Shown: piece by piece, positions 49,043 through 58,983 of the stretch | Layout of the letters: each line of letters starts with the position of its first letter | How positions within the stretch are numbered: position 1 is the first letter of the stretch | Assembly (NCBI RefSeq): GCF_004363805.1 | Contig: NZ_SNZP01000007.1 | Span: 186,001 to 250,000 of the forward strand | DNA from: Paludibacterium purpuratum | GTDB lineage: Bacteria > Pseudomonadota > Gammaproteobacteria > Burkholderiales > Chromobacteriaceae | DNA length: 64,000 nt | Direction: 5' to 3' | Position numbers and translations under genes: made by a program | The notes under the pieces: model-generated | The model's input: the letters and a program-made list of their open reading frames with translations, nothing else | Databases searched by the model: none | Told to the model about the DNA's origin: nothing

Positions 49043-50509
49043 ATGTCCGCAAAAACCCTGATGATTCAGGGCACCACCTCCGATGCCGGCAAGAGTACCT
49101 TGGCTGCCGGTTTGTGCCGCTTGCTGGCCCGGCGCGGCGTGCGCGTCGCACCGTTCAAACCGCAGAATATGGCGCTCAATAGCGCCGTCACCGTCGACGG
49201 CGGCGAGATCGGTCGTTCGCAAGCGGTGCAGGCATTGGCTTGCGGCGTCGAGCCGCATACCGATATGAACCCGGTGTTGCTCAAGCCCAATTCCAATATG
49301 GGTTCGCAGGTGATCATCCAGGGACGCTCGATCGGCAATATGGATGCGGTGCCTTACCACGCCTATAAACCCAAGGCGCGCGCCGCGGTACTGGAATCCT
49401 TTCATCGTCTGGCCGAACAGTATCAGTGCATTGTGGTGGAAGGGGCGGGCAGTCCGGCGGAAATCAATTTGCGCGATGGCGATATCGCCAATATGGGCTT
49501 CGCCGAAGCGGTCGACTGCCCGGTGCTGCTGGTGGCCGACATCGACCGCGGCGGGGTGTTCGCCCATCTGGTCGGCACGCTGGCGCTCTTGTCGCCAAGC
49601 GAGCGCGAGCGGGTGGTCGGCTTCGTCATCAACCGCTTTCGCGGCGATATTGCGTTGTTGCAGCCTGGCTTGGATTGGCTGGAGCGCGAGACCGGCAAGC
49701 CGGTGCTGGGCGTGTTGCCCTACCTGATGGGGCTGCACATCGAAGCCGAGGATAGCATCAGCCAGAAAGGCTCGGCCGAGGCTGGCGGCGGACGCGAAAT
49801 CCTGCGTGTGGTGGCGCCGGTCTATCCGCGCATCAGCAACCACACCGACTTCGATCCGCTGCGGCTGCATCCCCAGGTCGAGTTGACGCTGGTCGGGCCG
49901 GGACAGCCGGTGCCACCGGCCGATTTGATCATTCTGCCGGGCAGCAAAAGCGTGCGCGACGACCTGGCCTGGCTGCGCGCCAACGGCTGGGAGCCGGCCA
50001 TCCAGCGCCATTTGCGGTATGGCGGCAAGCTGATCGGCGTTTGCGGCGGTTACCAGATGCTGGGTCGGCAAATTCACGATCCGTTGGGGCTGGAAGGCGA
50101 ACCTGGCAGTTGCCCGGGCTTGGGGCTGTTGGCGTTGGAAACCACGCTGGCAGCGGAAAAGTGCCTGACTCGCGTCGAGGGGACGCTGTCCGCTGGCGGC
50201 GCCAAGGTGACCGGTTACGAAATTCATATGGGCGTGACGCAGGGGGCGGCGCTGGCGCGGCCGGCGGTGCGGCTGGCCGACAAAACCGACGGCGCGCTGT
50301 CGGAGGACGGGCAGGTGCTGGCGACTTATTTGCACGGGCTATTCGATCATCCCGAGGCGCTTCAGGCATTACTCAACTGGGCGGGGCTGGCGCAGGCGGA
50401 AGTCATCGATTACCCGGCGTTGCGGCAGCAACATATCGATCGCTTGGCCGATTCGTTGGAGCAACATCTGGATCTTGGTCGTCTTGCCGGCATACTGCCG
50501 GGGGTATAG
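49043..50509 (+). CDS. cobQ: Cobyric acid synthase
   Basis: 488 residues. It amidates carboxylates b, d, e and g of adenosylcobyrinate a,c-diamide. The ATPase half has [30 protein letters not shown] and [20 protein letters not shown]. The glutaminase half has [17 protein letters not shown], the nucleophile Cys in [10 protein letters not shown] and His in [11 protein letters not shown]. The ATG at 49043 has GGAGAT seven bases upstream. It is the only plus-strand gene of the cobalamin locus and ends just before a REP-like palindrome. Confidence 0.96.
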   Translation: MSAKTLMIQGTTSDAGKSTLAAGLCRLLARRGVRVAPFKPQNMALNSAVTVDGGEIGRSQAVQALACGVEPHTDMNPVLLKPNSNMGSQVIIQGRSIGNMDAVPYHAYKPKARAAVLESFHRLAEQYQCIVVEGAGSPAEINLRDGDIANMGFAEAVDCPVLLVADIDRGGVFAHLVGTLALLSPSERERVVGFVINRFRGDIALLQPGLDWLERETGKPVLGVLPYLMGLHIEAEDSISQKGSAEAGGGREILRVVAPVYPRISNHTDFDPLRLHPQVELTLVGPGQPVPPADLIILPGSKSVRDDLAWLRANGWEPAIQRHLRYGGKLIGVCGGYQMLGRQIHDPLGLEGEPGSCPGLGLLALETTLAAEKCLTRVEGTLSAGGAKVTGYEIHMGVTQGAALARPAVRLADKTDGALSEDGQVLATYLHGLFDHPEALQALLNWAGLAQAEVIDYPALRQQHIDRLADSLEQHLDLGRLAGILPGV

Positions 50510-50512
50510 ATG

Positions 50513-50543
50513 GTTGGTGCGTTGCTTCGCGAACGCACCCTAC
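50513..50543. repeat. REP-like palindromic element, family 1, copy 2
   Basis: 31 bases identical to 4664-4694, beginning three bases after the cobQ stop codon. The GGTGCGTT/AACGCACC stem can form a hairpin at the mRNA 3' end. No U-tract follows. Confidence 0.8.
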
Positions 50544-50594
50544 GCGAATGTCGCGTATCATAAGCGACTTCAAACCAGCAGGGTGGAAATGCTC

Positions 50595-51026
50595 ATGTCG
50601 TCGGATATTCAATTGGATGCCAAAACCTATCAAGCCATCGAGCAGCGTTGCGAGGCGGGCGACCGGCTGACCGAGTCCGACGACTTGGCCGCGGCCCTGG
50701 TGGCCTACCAAGAGGCCTGGGACCTGCTGCCCGACCCGAAGCGCGCCTGGGAAGCGGCCACCTGGATCAAGATCGCCATCGCCGACGCGCATTTTTTTGC
50801 CGGCCAATTCGACGCGGCAGTCGCCGAACTGGATTTTGCCCTGACTTGCCCTGGCGGCTTGATCAACCCCTACATCGATTTGCGCATGGGACAGTGCTTG
50901 CTCGAACTTGGGCAGACGGACGAGGCGCGCGAATGCTTGAGCGACGCGTTGGCCGAGGCCGGCGAGGAAATTTTCGAGGGCGAAGAGAGCAAATACCTGG
51001 CGCTGGCTCGGGAGGGCGGGCAGTGA
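50595..51026 (+). CDS. TPR-like protein
   Basis: 143 residues, all helical in character, with TPR-like units around DDLAAALVAYQEAWDLLPDP, AHFFAGQFDAAVAELDFAL and GQCLLELGQTDEARECLSDA. It has no signal peptide, so it is cytoplasmic; probably a scaffold or protein-binding partner. The ATG at 50595 is eight bases after GGTGGA; ATG 50589 is an alternative. The stop overlaps the globin start by four bases (GTGA). Confidence 0.75.
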   Translation: MSSDIQLDAKTYQAIEQRCEAGDRLTESDDLAAALVAYQEAWDLLPDPKRAWEAATWIKIAIADAHFFAGQFDAAVAELDFALTCPGGLINPYIDLRMGQCLLELGQTDEARECLSDALAEAGEEIFEGEESKYLALAREGGQ

Positions 51027-51412
51027 GCGATGTGCAGGAGATGACGCCCTACCAAATGTTGGGCGGCGAGGGGGTGGTGCGTTGGTTGACCGACCGCTTC
51101 TACGACATCATGGATAGCGACCCTGCCGCGGCGCCGTTGCGTGCCATGCACCCGGCCGACCTGGCCGGTTCGCGCCAGAAATTGTTTATGTTCCTGTCCG
51201 GCTGGTTGGGCGGGCCGTCGTTGTTTGTCGAGGCTTTCGGCCATCCGCGGCTGCGCATGCGCCATATGCCGTTCGCCGTCGACGAAGCGGCGCGCGATCA
51301 ATGGATGTCTTGCATGCGTCAGGCGGTGGACGAGCTGATCTGCGAAGATTGGCTTAAGGCGCGGTTGCTGGCCGCTTTTTACGATACCGCCGACTTCATG
51401 CGCAATCAGTGA
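51023..51412 (+). CDS. Group II truncated haemoglobin-like protein
   Basis: 129 residues of the trHbO/group II type: YQMLGGEGVVRWLTDRFYDI at the start, LSGWLGGPSLFVEAFGHPR, and the proximal His in RMRHMPFAVDEAARDQWMSC. The RHxPF and RDxW pattern is characteristic. It likely binds haem for oxygen, NO or peroxide chemistry. It starts at GTG 51023 with GGGAGG upstream, translationally coupled to the TPR gene. Confidence 0.92.
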   Translation: MSDVQEMTPYQMLGGEGVVRWLTDRFYDIMDSDPAAAPLRAMHPADLAGSRQKLFMFLSGWLGGPSLFVEAFGHPRLRMRHMPFAVDEAARDQWMSCMRQAVDELICEDWLKARLLAAFYDTADFMRNQ

Positions 51413-51419
51413 GCTCACA

Positions 51420-51647
51420 ATGGAAAAACGTTGCCCGGTCGATCAAAGCGAATTGCAGTCTCAAGGCAAGGACTGGCTGTGCCCGACTTGCGCGACGCGT
51501 TATCGCGTGCAGGGGCGTTGCCTGGATTGCGGCGCCGAAATGGAACGCCTGCAGGCCTGCGGTGCCAGCAACTGGTTTTGCCCGCGATGCAATGAGTTGA
51601 AGTCGCGCGCACGGGTGGAGACGCAGTTGGTGCCGGTTCGGGAGTAG
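51420..51647 (+). CDS. YfgJ-like zinc-ribbon protein
   Basis: 75 residues with three Cys-pair knuckles: KRCPVD (one Cys), LCPTCATRY, RCLDCGAEM and FCPRCNELK. The C-terminal LQACGASNWFCPRC followed by KSRARVE resembles E. coli YfgJ (DUF1407 zinc ribbon). The function is unknown; it could bind nucleic acid or a protein. It is seven bases after the globin gene and is followed by a terminator, so TPR-globin-ribbon is a compact three-gene unit. Confidence 0.8.
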   Translation: MEKRCPVDQSELQSQGKDWLCPTCATRYRVQGRCLDCGAEMERLQACGASNWFCPRCNELKSRARVETQLVPVRE

Positions 51648-51669
51648 GGTTGTCGAATACGTTCGAAAG

Positions 51670-51700
51670 AAGCGGCGGCTTGCGAGTCGCCGCTTTTTTT
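51670..51700 (+). terminator. Rho-independent terminator of the TPR-globin-ribbon operon
   Basis: AAGCGGCG (51670-51677) and CGCCGCTT (51688-51695) form an 8-bp GC-rich stem followed by a run of seven T's, 22 bases after the zinc-ribbon stop. Confidence 0.92.
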
Positions 51701-52025
51701 GCGGCTCAATGCAATGGGTTTGCATTAAATCGCCAACCGATTTAATATCTGTCATTAAAAGTAACATTTGCTTACAGCGGTTGTCAGCATTCGGTTATGC
51801 CGGATTTTGTTTTTCTGTCGGTCGCGGATTGTGGATGCCGACATTGCAAGCCCATTGACATGGCTTACGTCATATTCGTACATCATGTTTTTGACAATGG
51901 GAAGCTTTATTGGCATTGTTCGATATTTTGTCACTCAGCAAAGGCTAGACGACGTTGTCACGCCAGCCGGCCTCGGAAGACGATAGCGGCGTTCGTCCCC
52001 GACACCAGCGTCAAAAACCAACACC
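51701..52025. promoter_or_regulatory. 325-bp AT-rich leader of the type VI cluster
   Basis: Markedly AT-richer than the flanks. It holds a perfect 9-bp inverted repeat (51724-51746) and two TTGACA hexamers (51855-51860, 51891-51896) without strong matching -10 boxes. I see no convincing sigma-54 -24/-12 element and no gene; a short frame at 51797-52033 has Cys/His-rich but unfamiliar sequence. Confidence 0.5.
51724..51746. promoter_or_regulatory. 9-bp inverted repeat, candidate operator upstream of tssF
   Basis: ATTAAATCG (51724-51732), spacer CCAAC, CGATTTAAT (51738-51746): perfect dyad in AT-rich DNA, about 280 bases upstream of tssF. Size and symmetry suit a dimeric repressor or activator. 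Confidence 0.5.
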
Positions 52026-53885
52026 ATGCTTGATGCCCTTTTACCGTACTACGAACGCGAGCTGAGCCACCTGCGCGAGTTGTCCGGCGAGTTCGCCCGG
52101 CGCTACCCGAAAATCGCCGGACGGCTGCAGTTGGAAGGCGAGCAATGCGAGGATCCGCATACCGAGCGGCTGATCGAATCGTTTGCCTTCTTGGCCGCCC
52201 GCGTGCACAAGAAGCTGGACGACGAGTATCCGGAGATCGCCGCCAGTTTTCTGGACGTGCTGTACCCGCATTACCAGCAGCCGGTGCCTTCGGCCACCAT
52301 CGTGCAATTCGAGTGCGACGCCGAGCGGCCGGAGATCGCCAAGCGCTATCGCGTCGATCGCGGGCAGATGGCGAACGCCCAGCCGTTGCAGGGTGTGACT
52401 TGCAAATTCCGCAGTTGCTACCCGGTCGACCTGTACCCACTGACGCTGACCGCCGCCCGCATCGAGCTGACCAGCGCTTCGGCGCATCTGCATCGGATGG
52501 CGCCGGATGCCGCCGCCGTGCTGACCTTGGAGTGTCGAACCCAGGGCGGTCTGCCGGTCAACGGCATCGATTTGCAGAGCCTGCGCTTTTTCCTCGATGG
52601 CGAAGCGGCCCCCATGCACCTGTTGTACGAGCTATTGCTGTCCAAGGTGCTACGGCTGCAAGTCAGTGACGGTCGCGACGACCCGGCACGGAGTGCCGTC
52701 TTGCCGGCTAGTGCGATTCAGGCGGTCGGTTTCGGTCGCGACGAAAGCATGCTGGAATACGACGAGCGCTCGTTTCAGGGCTATCAACTGCTGACCGAAT
52801 ATTTCTGTTTTCCCGATAAATTCCTGTTCGTCGACTTTCAAGGGCTGGCGCCTGCGGTGCGCGCGCTCGACGGCGACCGGCTGCAGATCCGCTGCTTCCT
52901 GTCGGCCTTTCCGGATTCCGAACGCCATCATCGCCTGCTGACCGGGCTGCAGCCGCAGCACTTCAAACTGGGCTGCACACCGATGATCAATTTGTTCGCC
53001 CAGCCGGGCGAACCGATTCGGGTCACCCACCAGAAAGCGGGCTATCCGGTGACGGTGGACGCCCGGCGGCCGCAGGGCTACGAGGTGGTGCAGATCCGCA
53101 AGGTGACGCGGGTCGAGAAGAGCGGCGAGGGCGAGTTGTCGCAAGAGGTGCTGCCGTTTTACGCACTGCGGCACGGCAGCGGCGAGGATGCGCCGCGTTT
53201 TTACTGGCATGCCGGTCGCGAGGCATCGACGCGCGGCGGCGACCGCGGCACCGACGTGGAAATTCATCTGGTCGACTTGGCGTTTCAGCCGGTACGCCCG
53301 GCCAGCGAGGTATTGAGCGTGGCGTTGTTGTGCAGCAACCGCGATTTGCCGGAGCAATTGCCGTTCGGCGGCGGACAGAGTAGCACGCGCGCCGACTTCA
53401 CCTTGCCGGGGCACTCGGTGGTCAAACGCGTGCGCATGCTGCGTAAGCCCAGTAGCAGTCAGCGTTGCCCAAGCAAACGCGGTCTGCAATGGCGGTTGAT
53501 TTCGCATTTGTCGCTCAACTACATGTCGATCGTCGATGCTGGCCATCAGGCACTGCAGGAAATGCTGGCACTCTACAATCTGAGCGAATCGGCCGCCAAT
53601 CAGCGCCAGATCCAAGGTATTCGCGCCGTGCGCAGCCAGCCCTCGGTTACTCGGGTCAGCGGCCGCGATTTTTCCGGCTTCGTGCGCGGCACGGAAATCC
53701 ATCTCACGCTGGACGAGGATCACTACGTCGGCGGCAGCCCCTATTTGTTCGCCGCATTGCTGGAGCGTTTCTTCGCCTTGTACTGCACCCCGAACAGTTT
53801 CACCCGCCTGCATGTGCATGCCGGCCCGGATCAGGAGGAAATCGCGCAATGGCCAGCCCGCGCAGGTCAAGCCCTCGTGATCTGA
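52026..53885 (+). CDS. tssF: Type VI secretion baseplate protein TssF
   Basis: 619 residues, the usual length for TssF/ImpG/VasA. N-terminus LLPYYERELSHLRELSGEFA and FLDVLYPHYQQPVPS are diagnostic. TssF forms with TssG the baseplate wedge that surrounds the VgrG spike. I see no signal or membrane segment. The ribosome-binding site is weak. It is the first gene of the local T6SS unit; its 3' end overlaps tssG by 37 bases. Confidence 0.95.
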   Translation: MLDALLPYYERELSHLRELSGEFARRYPKIAGRLQLEGEQCEDPHTERLIESFAFLAARVHKKLDDEYPEIAASFLDVLYPHYQQPVPSATIVQFECDAERPEIAKRYRVDRGQMANAQPLQGVTCKFRSCYPVDLYPLTLTAARIELTSASAHLHRMAPDAAAVLTLECRTQGGLPVNGIDLQSLRFFLDGEAAPMHLLYELLLSKVLRLQVSDGRDDPARSAVLPASAIQAVGFGRDESMLEYDERSFQGYQLLTEYFCFPDKFLFVDFQGLAPAVRALDGDRLQIRCFLSAFPDSERHHRLLTGLQPQHFKLGCTPMINLFAQPGEPIRVTHQKAGYPVTVDARRPQGYEVVQIRKVTRVEKSGEGELSQEVLPFYALRHGSGEDAPRFYWHAGREASTRGGDRGTDVEIHLVDLAFQPVRPASEVLSVALLCSNRDLPEQLPFGGGQSSTRADFTLPGHSVVKRVRMLRKPSSSQRCPSKRGLQWRLISHLSLNYMSIVDAGHQALQEMLALYNLSESAANQRQIQGIRAVRSQPSVTRVSGRDFSGFVRGTEIHLTLDEDHYVGGSPYLFAALLERFFALYCTPNSFTRLHVHAGPDQEEIAQWPARAGQALVI

Positions 53886-54889
53886 ACGCCGAACTGGCGT
53901 CGAATGCGCCGAGTTTCGGCTTTTTCCAGGCGGCGCGCCTGTTGGGTCTGTTTGCGCGCGAACGCGCGACGCGAGTCGGTCATCTGCCGGCCCGCCTGCG
54001 CTTTCGCACGCCGGCGACGCTGTCGTTCCCGCCAAGCGAATTGGTGTCCTATCGCCAGCCACAGCGGCACGAACCGGTGGATGACGGCGTCGACGAGATG
54101 ATGGTCAGTTTCATGGGGTTGACCGGACCCTCCGGTGCGCTGCCGGTGTCTTACACCGAACTGCTGATCGAGCGGCGCACGCGTTCGCAGGACACGGCCA
54201 TCCATGCTTTCCTCGACCTGTTCAGCCATCGCGCGGTGTCGTTGTTTTACGGCGCTTGGCGCAAGTATCGTTTCTGGGTCGGGGTAGAAGCCGGCGAGGC
54301 CGACGGTTTTACCCGCAATCTGCTCGATTTTGCCGGCGTCGGCCTATCGCAACTGCGCCAGCGTATGCAGCGCCAGGACGCGCTGGACGAAAACCTGTTC
54401 GTCTATTACGCCGGATTGCTGAGCCAGAAGCCGTTGTCGGCCCAGGCGCTGGCCTCGCTGGTGCAAGGCTTCTTCGCCGTGCCGGCCGCGCTGGAACAGT
54501 TCGTCGGCCAATGGATTCACCTACCGCTGTCCGAACAGAGCCAGTTGGGCCAATCGTCCTGCCAACTCGGCTTGTCGGCGTTTGCCGGCGAGCGCATGTG
54601 GGATCGTCAAACCAAGTTGTCGCTGCGGCTCGGGCCGATGCGTCGCGCCGAGTTCGAGGCCTTGCAGCCCGGCGGCGCCGGCGCGGAGGCGCTGCAGGCG
54701 CTGATGCAACATGCCTTGGGGCATGGCCTGGCGGTCGACGTCGTGCTGGTGCTGGATCGGCGCGACGTGCCGCCGCCGCAACTGACGCCGGAAGCCGGCT
54801 TGCGCCTTGGCGGCAATGCCTGGCTCAACGCGGCAGGCAGCGTGCCGGCTCGCGATCCGGACGAGATGGCTTATACGCTGTTGCACTGA
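53849..54889 (+). CDS. tssG: Type VI secretion baseplate protein TssG
   Basis: 346 residues of the TssG/ImpH family. PSFGFFQAARLLGLFARE near the N-terminus, FMGLTGPSGALPVSYTELL and AIHAFLDLFSHRAVSLFYGA are typical. It is the TssF partner in the wedge. AGGAGG lies ten bases before ATG 53849, within the end of tssF. Confidence 0.95.
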   Translation: MASPRRSSPRDLNAELASNAPSFGFFQAARLLGLFARERATRVGHLPARLRFRTPATLSFPPSELVSYRQPQRHEPVDDGVDEMMVSFMGLTGPSGALPVSYTELLIERRTRSQDTAIHAFLDLFSHRAVSLFYGAWRKYRFWVGVEAGEADGFTRNLLDFAGVGLSQLRQRMQRQDALDENLFVYYAGLLSQKPLSAQALASLVQGFFAVPAALEQFVGQWIHLPLSEQSQLGQSSCQLGLSAFAGERMWDRQTKLSLRLGPMRRAEFEALQPGGAGAEALQALMQHALGHGLAVDVVLVLDRRDVPPPQLTPEAGLRLGGNAWLNAAGSVPARDPDEMAYTLLH

Positions 54890-54920
54890 ACTTCTTTATT
54901 TCTTTTTACGATGGATTGAT

Positions 54921-57548
54921 ATGTCGATTTCGGTTAAAGCCCTGGTAAGCAAGCTCACGCCGGTTGCCCGGCAATGTGTGGAACAAGCCGCCAGCCGTGC
55001 GCTGGCGCGCAGTCATTTCGAAGTGGAAATCGAACACGTGCTGCTGGCCATGTTGGATGGCGACGGCAACGCCGCGCGTTCCGCTTTGAGTGCGGTGGCC
55101 GCGCCGATCGACCGCATGGAAACCGAGCTCGATGCCGCGTTGGATGGCTTTCGCAGCGGCAACACCCGTAATCCGGTGCTGTCCGCCTGGTTGCCGAAAT
55201 GGCTGGAGAAGGCTTGGCTCGCGGCCAGCACCGAGTTTGGCCAGGATCGTGTCTCGACCTTGGACATGCTGCTGGCGCTGTTGGCCGACGACGCGCTGCG
55301 CGCCGCCGTGCAGCAAACCGTGCCGAGCCTGTTGCGCGTCGACGCGCACGACTGGCGCCGCGGTTATGCCGAGCTGCGTCGACATGGCAGCGAGGCGGGG
55401 GAGGGCGAAGCCCCTGCGGAGGACGAGAGCGCTCCGGTCGGTGCCGCGCCGACTGGCCGCAAGGGTGCGCCGGGGCTAGACAAATACACCATCGATCTAA
55501 CCGCCCAAGCGCGCGCGGGTAAAATCGACACCATCCTCGGCCGCGATAGCGAAATTCGCCAGATGATCGACATCTTGATGCGCCGTCGCCAGAACAACCC
55601 GATTCTCACCGGCGAGCCGGGTGTGGGCAAAACCGCCGTGGTCGAGGGCTTGGCGCTCAAGATCGCTCAGGGCGAAGTGCCCGATCCGCTCAAGGGGGTC
55701 ACGCTGCGCACGCTCGACCTTGGCCTGTTGCAGGCCGGCGCCAGCGTCAAAGGCGAGTTCGAAAACCGCCTGCGTCAGGTCATCGATGAGGTCAAGGCGA
55801 GTCCGGTACCGATCATTCTGTTCATCGACGAAGCGCACACCCTGATCGGCGCCGGTGGCGCGGCCGGGCAGAACGATGCCGCCAACTTGCTCAAGCCGGC
55901 GCTGGCGCGCGGCGAGTTGCGCACCATCGCCGCCACCACCTGGGCCGAATACAAGAAATACTTCGAAAAAGACGCCGCCCTGGCGCGCCGCTTCCAGGTG
56001 GTCAAGGTGGATGAGCCGCATCCGGACGTGGCGGTGCAAATGGTGCGCGGTCTACGCGACGCCATGGCGTCGCATCACCAAGTCACGATTCTGGAGGAGG
56101 CCATCAGTGCCGCCGTGCACTTGTCGAGCCGTTACATCCCCGGCCGGCAACTGCCGGACAAGGCCATCAGCGTGTTGGATACCGCCTGCGCCCGTGTGGC
56201 ACTGTCGCGCGCGGCGCAGCCGGCGCCCATCGAGGACGTCAGCGCGCTGATTGCCAACATCGAACGCGAAATCGCCGCCTTGTCGCAAGAAGAGGGGCAT
56301 GGCGAACGGCTGGAAACCTTGGCGACGCGCCAGACGCAGCTACAACAGGATCTCGATCGACTGCATGTCGATTGGCAGGCTCAGCGTGAACTGGTGGCGG
56401 AAATCGACGGCCTGCGCGAAGCGCGCGCGGACAAGCCCGCGAGCGGCAAGAAGGCCAGCCCGTTGCAGCAGAAGCGTCAGGCGCTGCGCGCGCTGCATAA
56501 AACCCAGCCGCTGGCGTTCGAGTGTGTCGACGAAAACGTGATCGCCGACGTGATCTCCGGTTGGACCGGCATCCCGCTCGGTCGCATGGTCAGCAACGAA
56601 CTGGGCCAAGTGCGCCGGCTCGACGCGCTATTGGCCGAGCGCGTCATCGGCCAGGATCATGCGCTTGCCCAGATCGCCGAACGGGTCAAGATCGCCAAGG
56701 CCAATTTGGAAGATCCCGGCAAGCCCAAGGGCGTTTTCCTGCTGGTCGGCCCAAGCGGCGTCGGCAAGACCGAAACCGCGCTGGCGCTGGCCGAAGCGCT
56801 CTATGGCGGCGAACGCAGCCTGATTACCATCAATATGTCCGAGTACCAGGAAGCGCATAGCGTATCCGGGCTCAAGGGCTCGCCGCCGGGCTATGTTGGC
56901 TATGGCGAGGGCGGGGTGTTGACCGAGGCGGTGCGGCGCAAACCCTATTCGGTGGTCTTGCTCGACGAAGTGGAAAAAGCCCACCCCGACGTGCTCGAAC
57001 TGTTCTTCCAGGTCTTCGACAAGGGTGTCTTGGAAGACAGCGAAGGCCGCGTGGTCGATTTCAAGAACACCATTATCCTGCTGACCTCGAATGCCGGCAG
57101 CGACCTGGTGATGCGAGCCTGCGAACACGGCGTGACCGTGGAGGACGTGACCCGCGACCCGACGGCGGAAGATCTGATCGAGATTCTGCGCCCGACGCTG
57201 CAAAAAACCTTCAAGCCCGCCTTCCTCGGCCGACTGTCGATCATTCCGTATTTCCCGATCGGCGACGAAGTGTTGCGCGGCATCGTGGCGCTCAAGCTGG
57301 AAAAAATCCGCCAGCGCATCGCTGACAACCACGGCGCACAAGTGGAGTTCCCCGAAGCCTTGGTCGACTTGTTGGCTGCGCGCTGCCTGGACGTGGACAG
57401 CGGTGCGCGCGATGCCGACGCCATCCTGACGCGCACGGTGCTGGCGCGTATCTCCAACGACGTGCTCGACCGCATGGCCAGCGGGAAACCGGTGAAAAAG
57501 ATCGTCGTGACGCTGAAGGACGATCAGCTCAAGCTGCGCTTGAGCTGA
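54921..57548 (+). CDS. tssH: Type VI secretion ATPase TssH/ClpV
   Basis: 875 residues. ClpB-like disaggregase that disassembles contracted TssBC sheaths. N-domain (1-150), AAA domain 1 with GEPGVGKT (about 231) and [15 protein letters not shown], a ClpB-type middle coiled coil (about 450-540), and AAA domain 2 with GPSGVGKTE (about 609) and [13 protein letters not shown]. The N-terminus [14 protein letters not shown] and length favour ClpV over ClpB. ATG 54921 is weakly preceded by GGAT, 31 bases after tssG. Confidence 0.95.
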   Translation: MSISVKALVSKLTPVARQCVEQAASRALARSHFEVEIEHVLLAMLDGDGNAARSALSAVAAPIDRMETELDAALDGFRSGNTRNPVLSAWLPKWLEKAWLAASTEFGQDRVSTLDMLLALLADDALRAAVQQTVPSLLRVDAHDWRRGYAELRRHGSEAGEGEAPAEDESAPVGAAPTGRKGAPGLDKYTIDLTAQARAGKIDTILGRDSEIRQMIDILMRRRQNNPILTGEPGVGKTAVVEGLALKIAQGEVPDPLKGVTLRTLDLGLLQAGASVKGEFENRLRQVIDEVKASPVPIILFIDEAHTLIGAGGAAGQNDAANLLKPALARGELRTIAATTWAEYKKYFEKDAALARRFQVVKVDEPHPDVAVQMVRGLRDAMASHHQVTILEEAISAAVHLSSRYIPGRQLPDKAISVLDTACARVALSRAAQPAPIEDVSALIANIEREIAALSQEEGHGERLETLATRQTQLQQDLDRLHVDWQAQRELVAEIDGLREARADKPASGKKASPLQQKRQALRALHKTQPLAFECVDENVIADVISGWTGIPLGRMVSNELGQVRRLDALLAERVIGQDHALAQIAERVKIAKANLEDPGKPKGVFLLVGPSGVGKTETALALAEALYGGERSLITINMSEYQEAHSVSGLKGSPPGYVGYGEGGVLTEAVRRKPYSVVLLDEVEKAHPDVLELFFQVFDKGVLEDSEGRVVDFKNTIILLTSNAGSDLVMRACEHGVTVEDVTRDPTAEDLIEILRPTLQKTFKPAFLGRLSIIPYFPIGDEVLRGIVALKLEKIRQRIADNHGAQVEFPEALVDLLAARCLDVDSGARDADAILTRTVLARISNDVLDRMASGKPVKKIVVTLKDDQLKLRLS

Positions 57549-57561
57549 GGAGGGATCGCCG

Positions 57562-58983
57562 ATGTGGATGTCGTTATTGTTGTTCGTGTCGTCGCTGTTC
57601 GGCTGGTGGGGCCTGCTTTGGCTTGGCCTGCCGGTAAGCTGGCAGCGCATCAGCCCCTCGGCCATCCTGCTGATCCATGCCGTGCCGCCGGTGCTGATTT
57701 TCTCGTTGGCCAAACTGTGGTTGGGCAAGCGCAAGGAACGTGCCGCGGCGGCCGACGAGCAACGTAAACAGGCTGCCGAGGCCGAGCGCCTCGCGGCGCT
57801 GGCGACGGCGCGCGAGCAACATCGGGCCGCGCTGGCCGTGCGCCGGGAGCCGGTCGAGTGCCGCTGGGCCGGTTTGATGCTGCAAGGACAAGGCGCCGAG
57901 GCGCCGGCATGGCTTGATGATCTGGGTGAGCATGGGTTCGTGCGCCAGATCGAAGCCGACGAACTCGAAGGCGATAGCCTGAGCGAGCGGCTGACGCCGG
58001 CACTGACCGAATGGTTTACCGCCCTGTACGAACAGGCGCCGGGCGCCGCCGCTTTGCCGCTGTTGCTCGAACCCTGTCCGGCGTTGGCTGGCGGCGAGCA
58101 ATTGCAATGGGTGCGCAAGGTGCAGCTTCAGGTGCTCGACTCGCTGGCTGAAACGCAGTTCAAGAACCGGCCGCGTCCTCGTGAGATGGCCTGCCGCTTC
58201 CTGCCGGGACGCGGACTGCTGGCCGAGCGTCTGATCACCCTGTTCGAACAGGATGCCACGCTGCCCGGCGCGACCGTGCTGGCCTTTGATGCCGCCTGGG
58301 CGGACTCGGTGCTGGACGACGAACCGGCCAGTCAAGGTGCCGCAGTGGCCGGACTGCTGTTTTTGCGCGCCAATCTGCCTCAGAGCGAGCCCGCGGCCGA
58401 TGTGCCGGCCGAGCAAAACGGCGACAACGCCCCCTATCAGGCCTATTGGCAAAAGCCGGTGGCGCTGGAGTGGGCGGAGTGGGGGACCGTGCCGCCCTGG
58501 GCGCAGGAAGATTTGCTGACGCAACCCAAACTCGCCGCACTCGCGCGCGGTGCGCACGCCAGCGCGCTGCCGACGGGTGTGATCGGCATGAGCAAAGTGT
58601 TGCGCACCCTGTTGGACGAGGCCTTGATCAACGGCAGCTTGCGCGATCTGCCGTTTGCCGACGACGAACCCGATCCCCAAGCCGAGCAGGCGGCCAGCCT
58701 GGCATGGCTGGTGCATGACGGCGGCAGCTTGCGTGCGGCCGGTGGCCGCATGGCGGCGCTGGGTAGCCTGTTGAGCGACAACGAAGTGGAACTCAGTCCA
58801 ATCGACGACGCCAGCAACCTGGTGCGCGACTGCGGAGTGCTGGGCAGTGCCAACGACGTGGCCTTGGATGCCTGTGCCGCGCTGCATGCCGCACGCCTGC
58901 AAGCGCCGGTACTGTTGGCGCATTTTGTCGGCGATGAGGCCAGCTTGTCGGTGACTCGGCCGCCGCTAGAGGAGAATGTTTGA
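57562..58983 (+). CDS. T6SS-associated membrane protein of unknown function
   Basis: 473 residues. Two membrane helices at about 3-22 and 33-53 are followed by a charged coiled coil (about 55-95, KRKERAAAADEQRKQAAEAE) and a large soluble region. The soluble part has repeated ACDD-like acidic stretches but no motif I know. It looks like an inner-membrane protein with its bulk in the cytoplasm, by the positive-inside rule. I do not recognise the family. AGGAGGG precedes the ATG. It is locked between tssH and PAAR in one transcription unit (stop overlaps the PAAR start), so a role in assembly or effector loading is plausible. Confidence 0.7.
   Translation: MWMSLLLFVSSLFGWWGLLWLGLPVSWQRISPSAILLIHAVPPVLIFSLAKLWLGKRKERAAAADEQRKQAAEAERLAALATAREQHRAALAVRREPVECRWAGLMLQGQGAEAPAWLDDLGEHGFVRQIEADELEGDSLSERLTPALTEWFTALYEQAPGAAALPLLLEPCPALAGGEQLQWVRKVQLQVLDSLAETQFKNRPRPREMACRFLPGRGLLAERLITLFEQDATLPGATVLAFDAAWADSVLDDEPASQGAAVAGLLFLRANLPQSEPAADVPAEQNGDNAPYQAYWQKPVALEWAEWGTVPPWAQEDLLTQPKLAALARGAHASALPTGVIGMSKVLRTLLDEALINGSLRDLPFADDEPDPQAEQAASLAWLVHDGGSLRAAGGRMAALGSLLSDNEVELSPIDDASNLVRDCGVLGSANDVALDACAALHAARLQAPVLLAHFVGDEASLSVTRPPLEENV

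Noticed and set aside
51797-52033. 78-residue Cys/His-rich frame upstream of tssF
   Set aside because: Cysteines are not arranged as a zinc ribbon, there is no ribosome-binding site, and the frame overlaps the tssF start.
52650-54062. 470-residue frame opposite tssF/tssG
   Set aside because: Antisense to two certain genes.
56628-58118. 496-residue frame opposite tssH and the next gene
   Set aside because: Antisense shadow of GC-rich coding.
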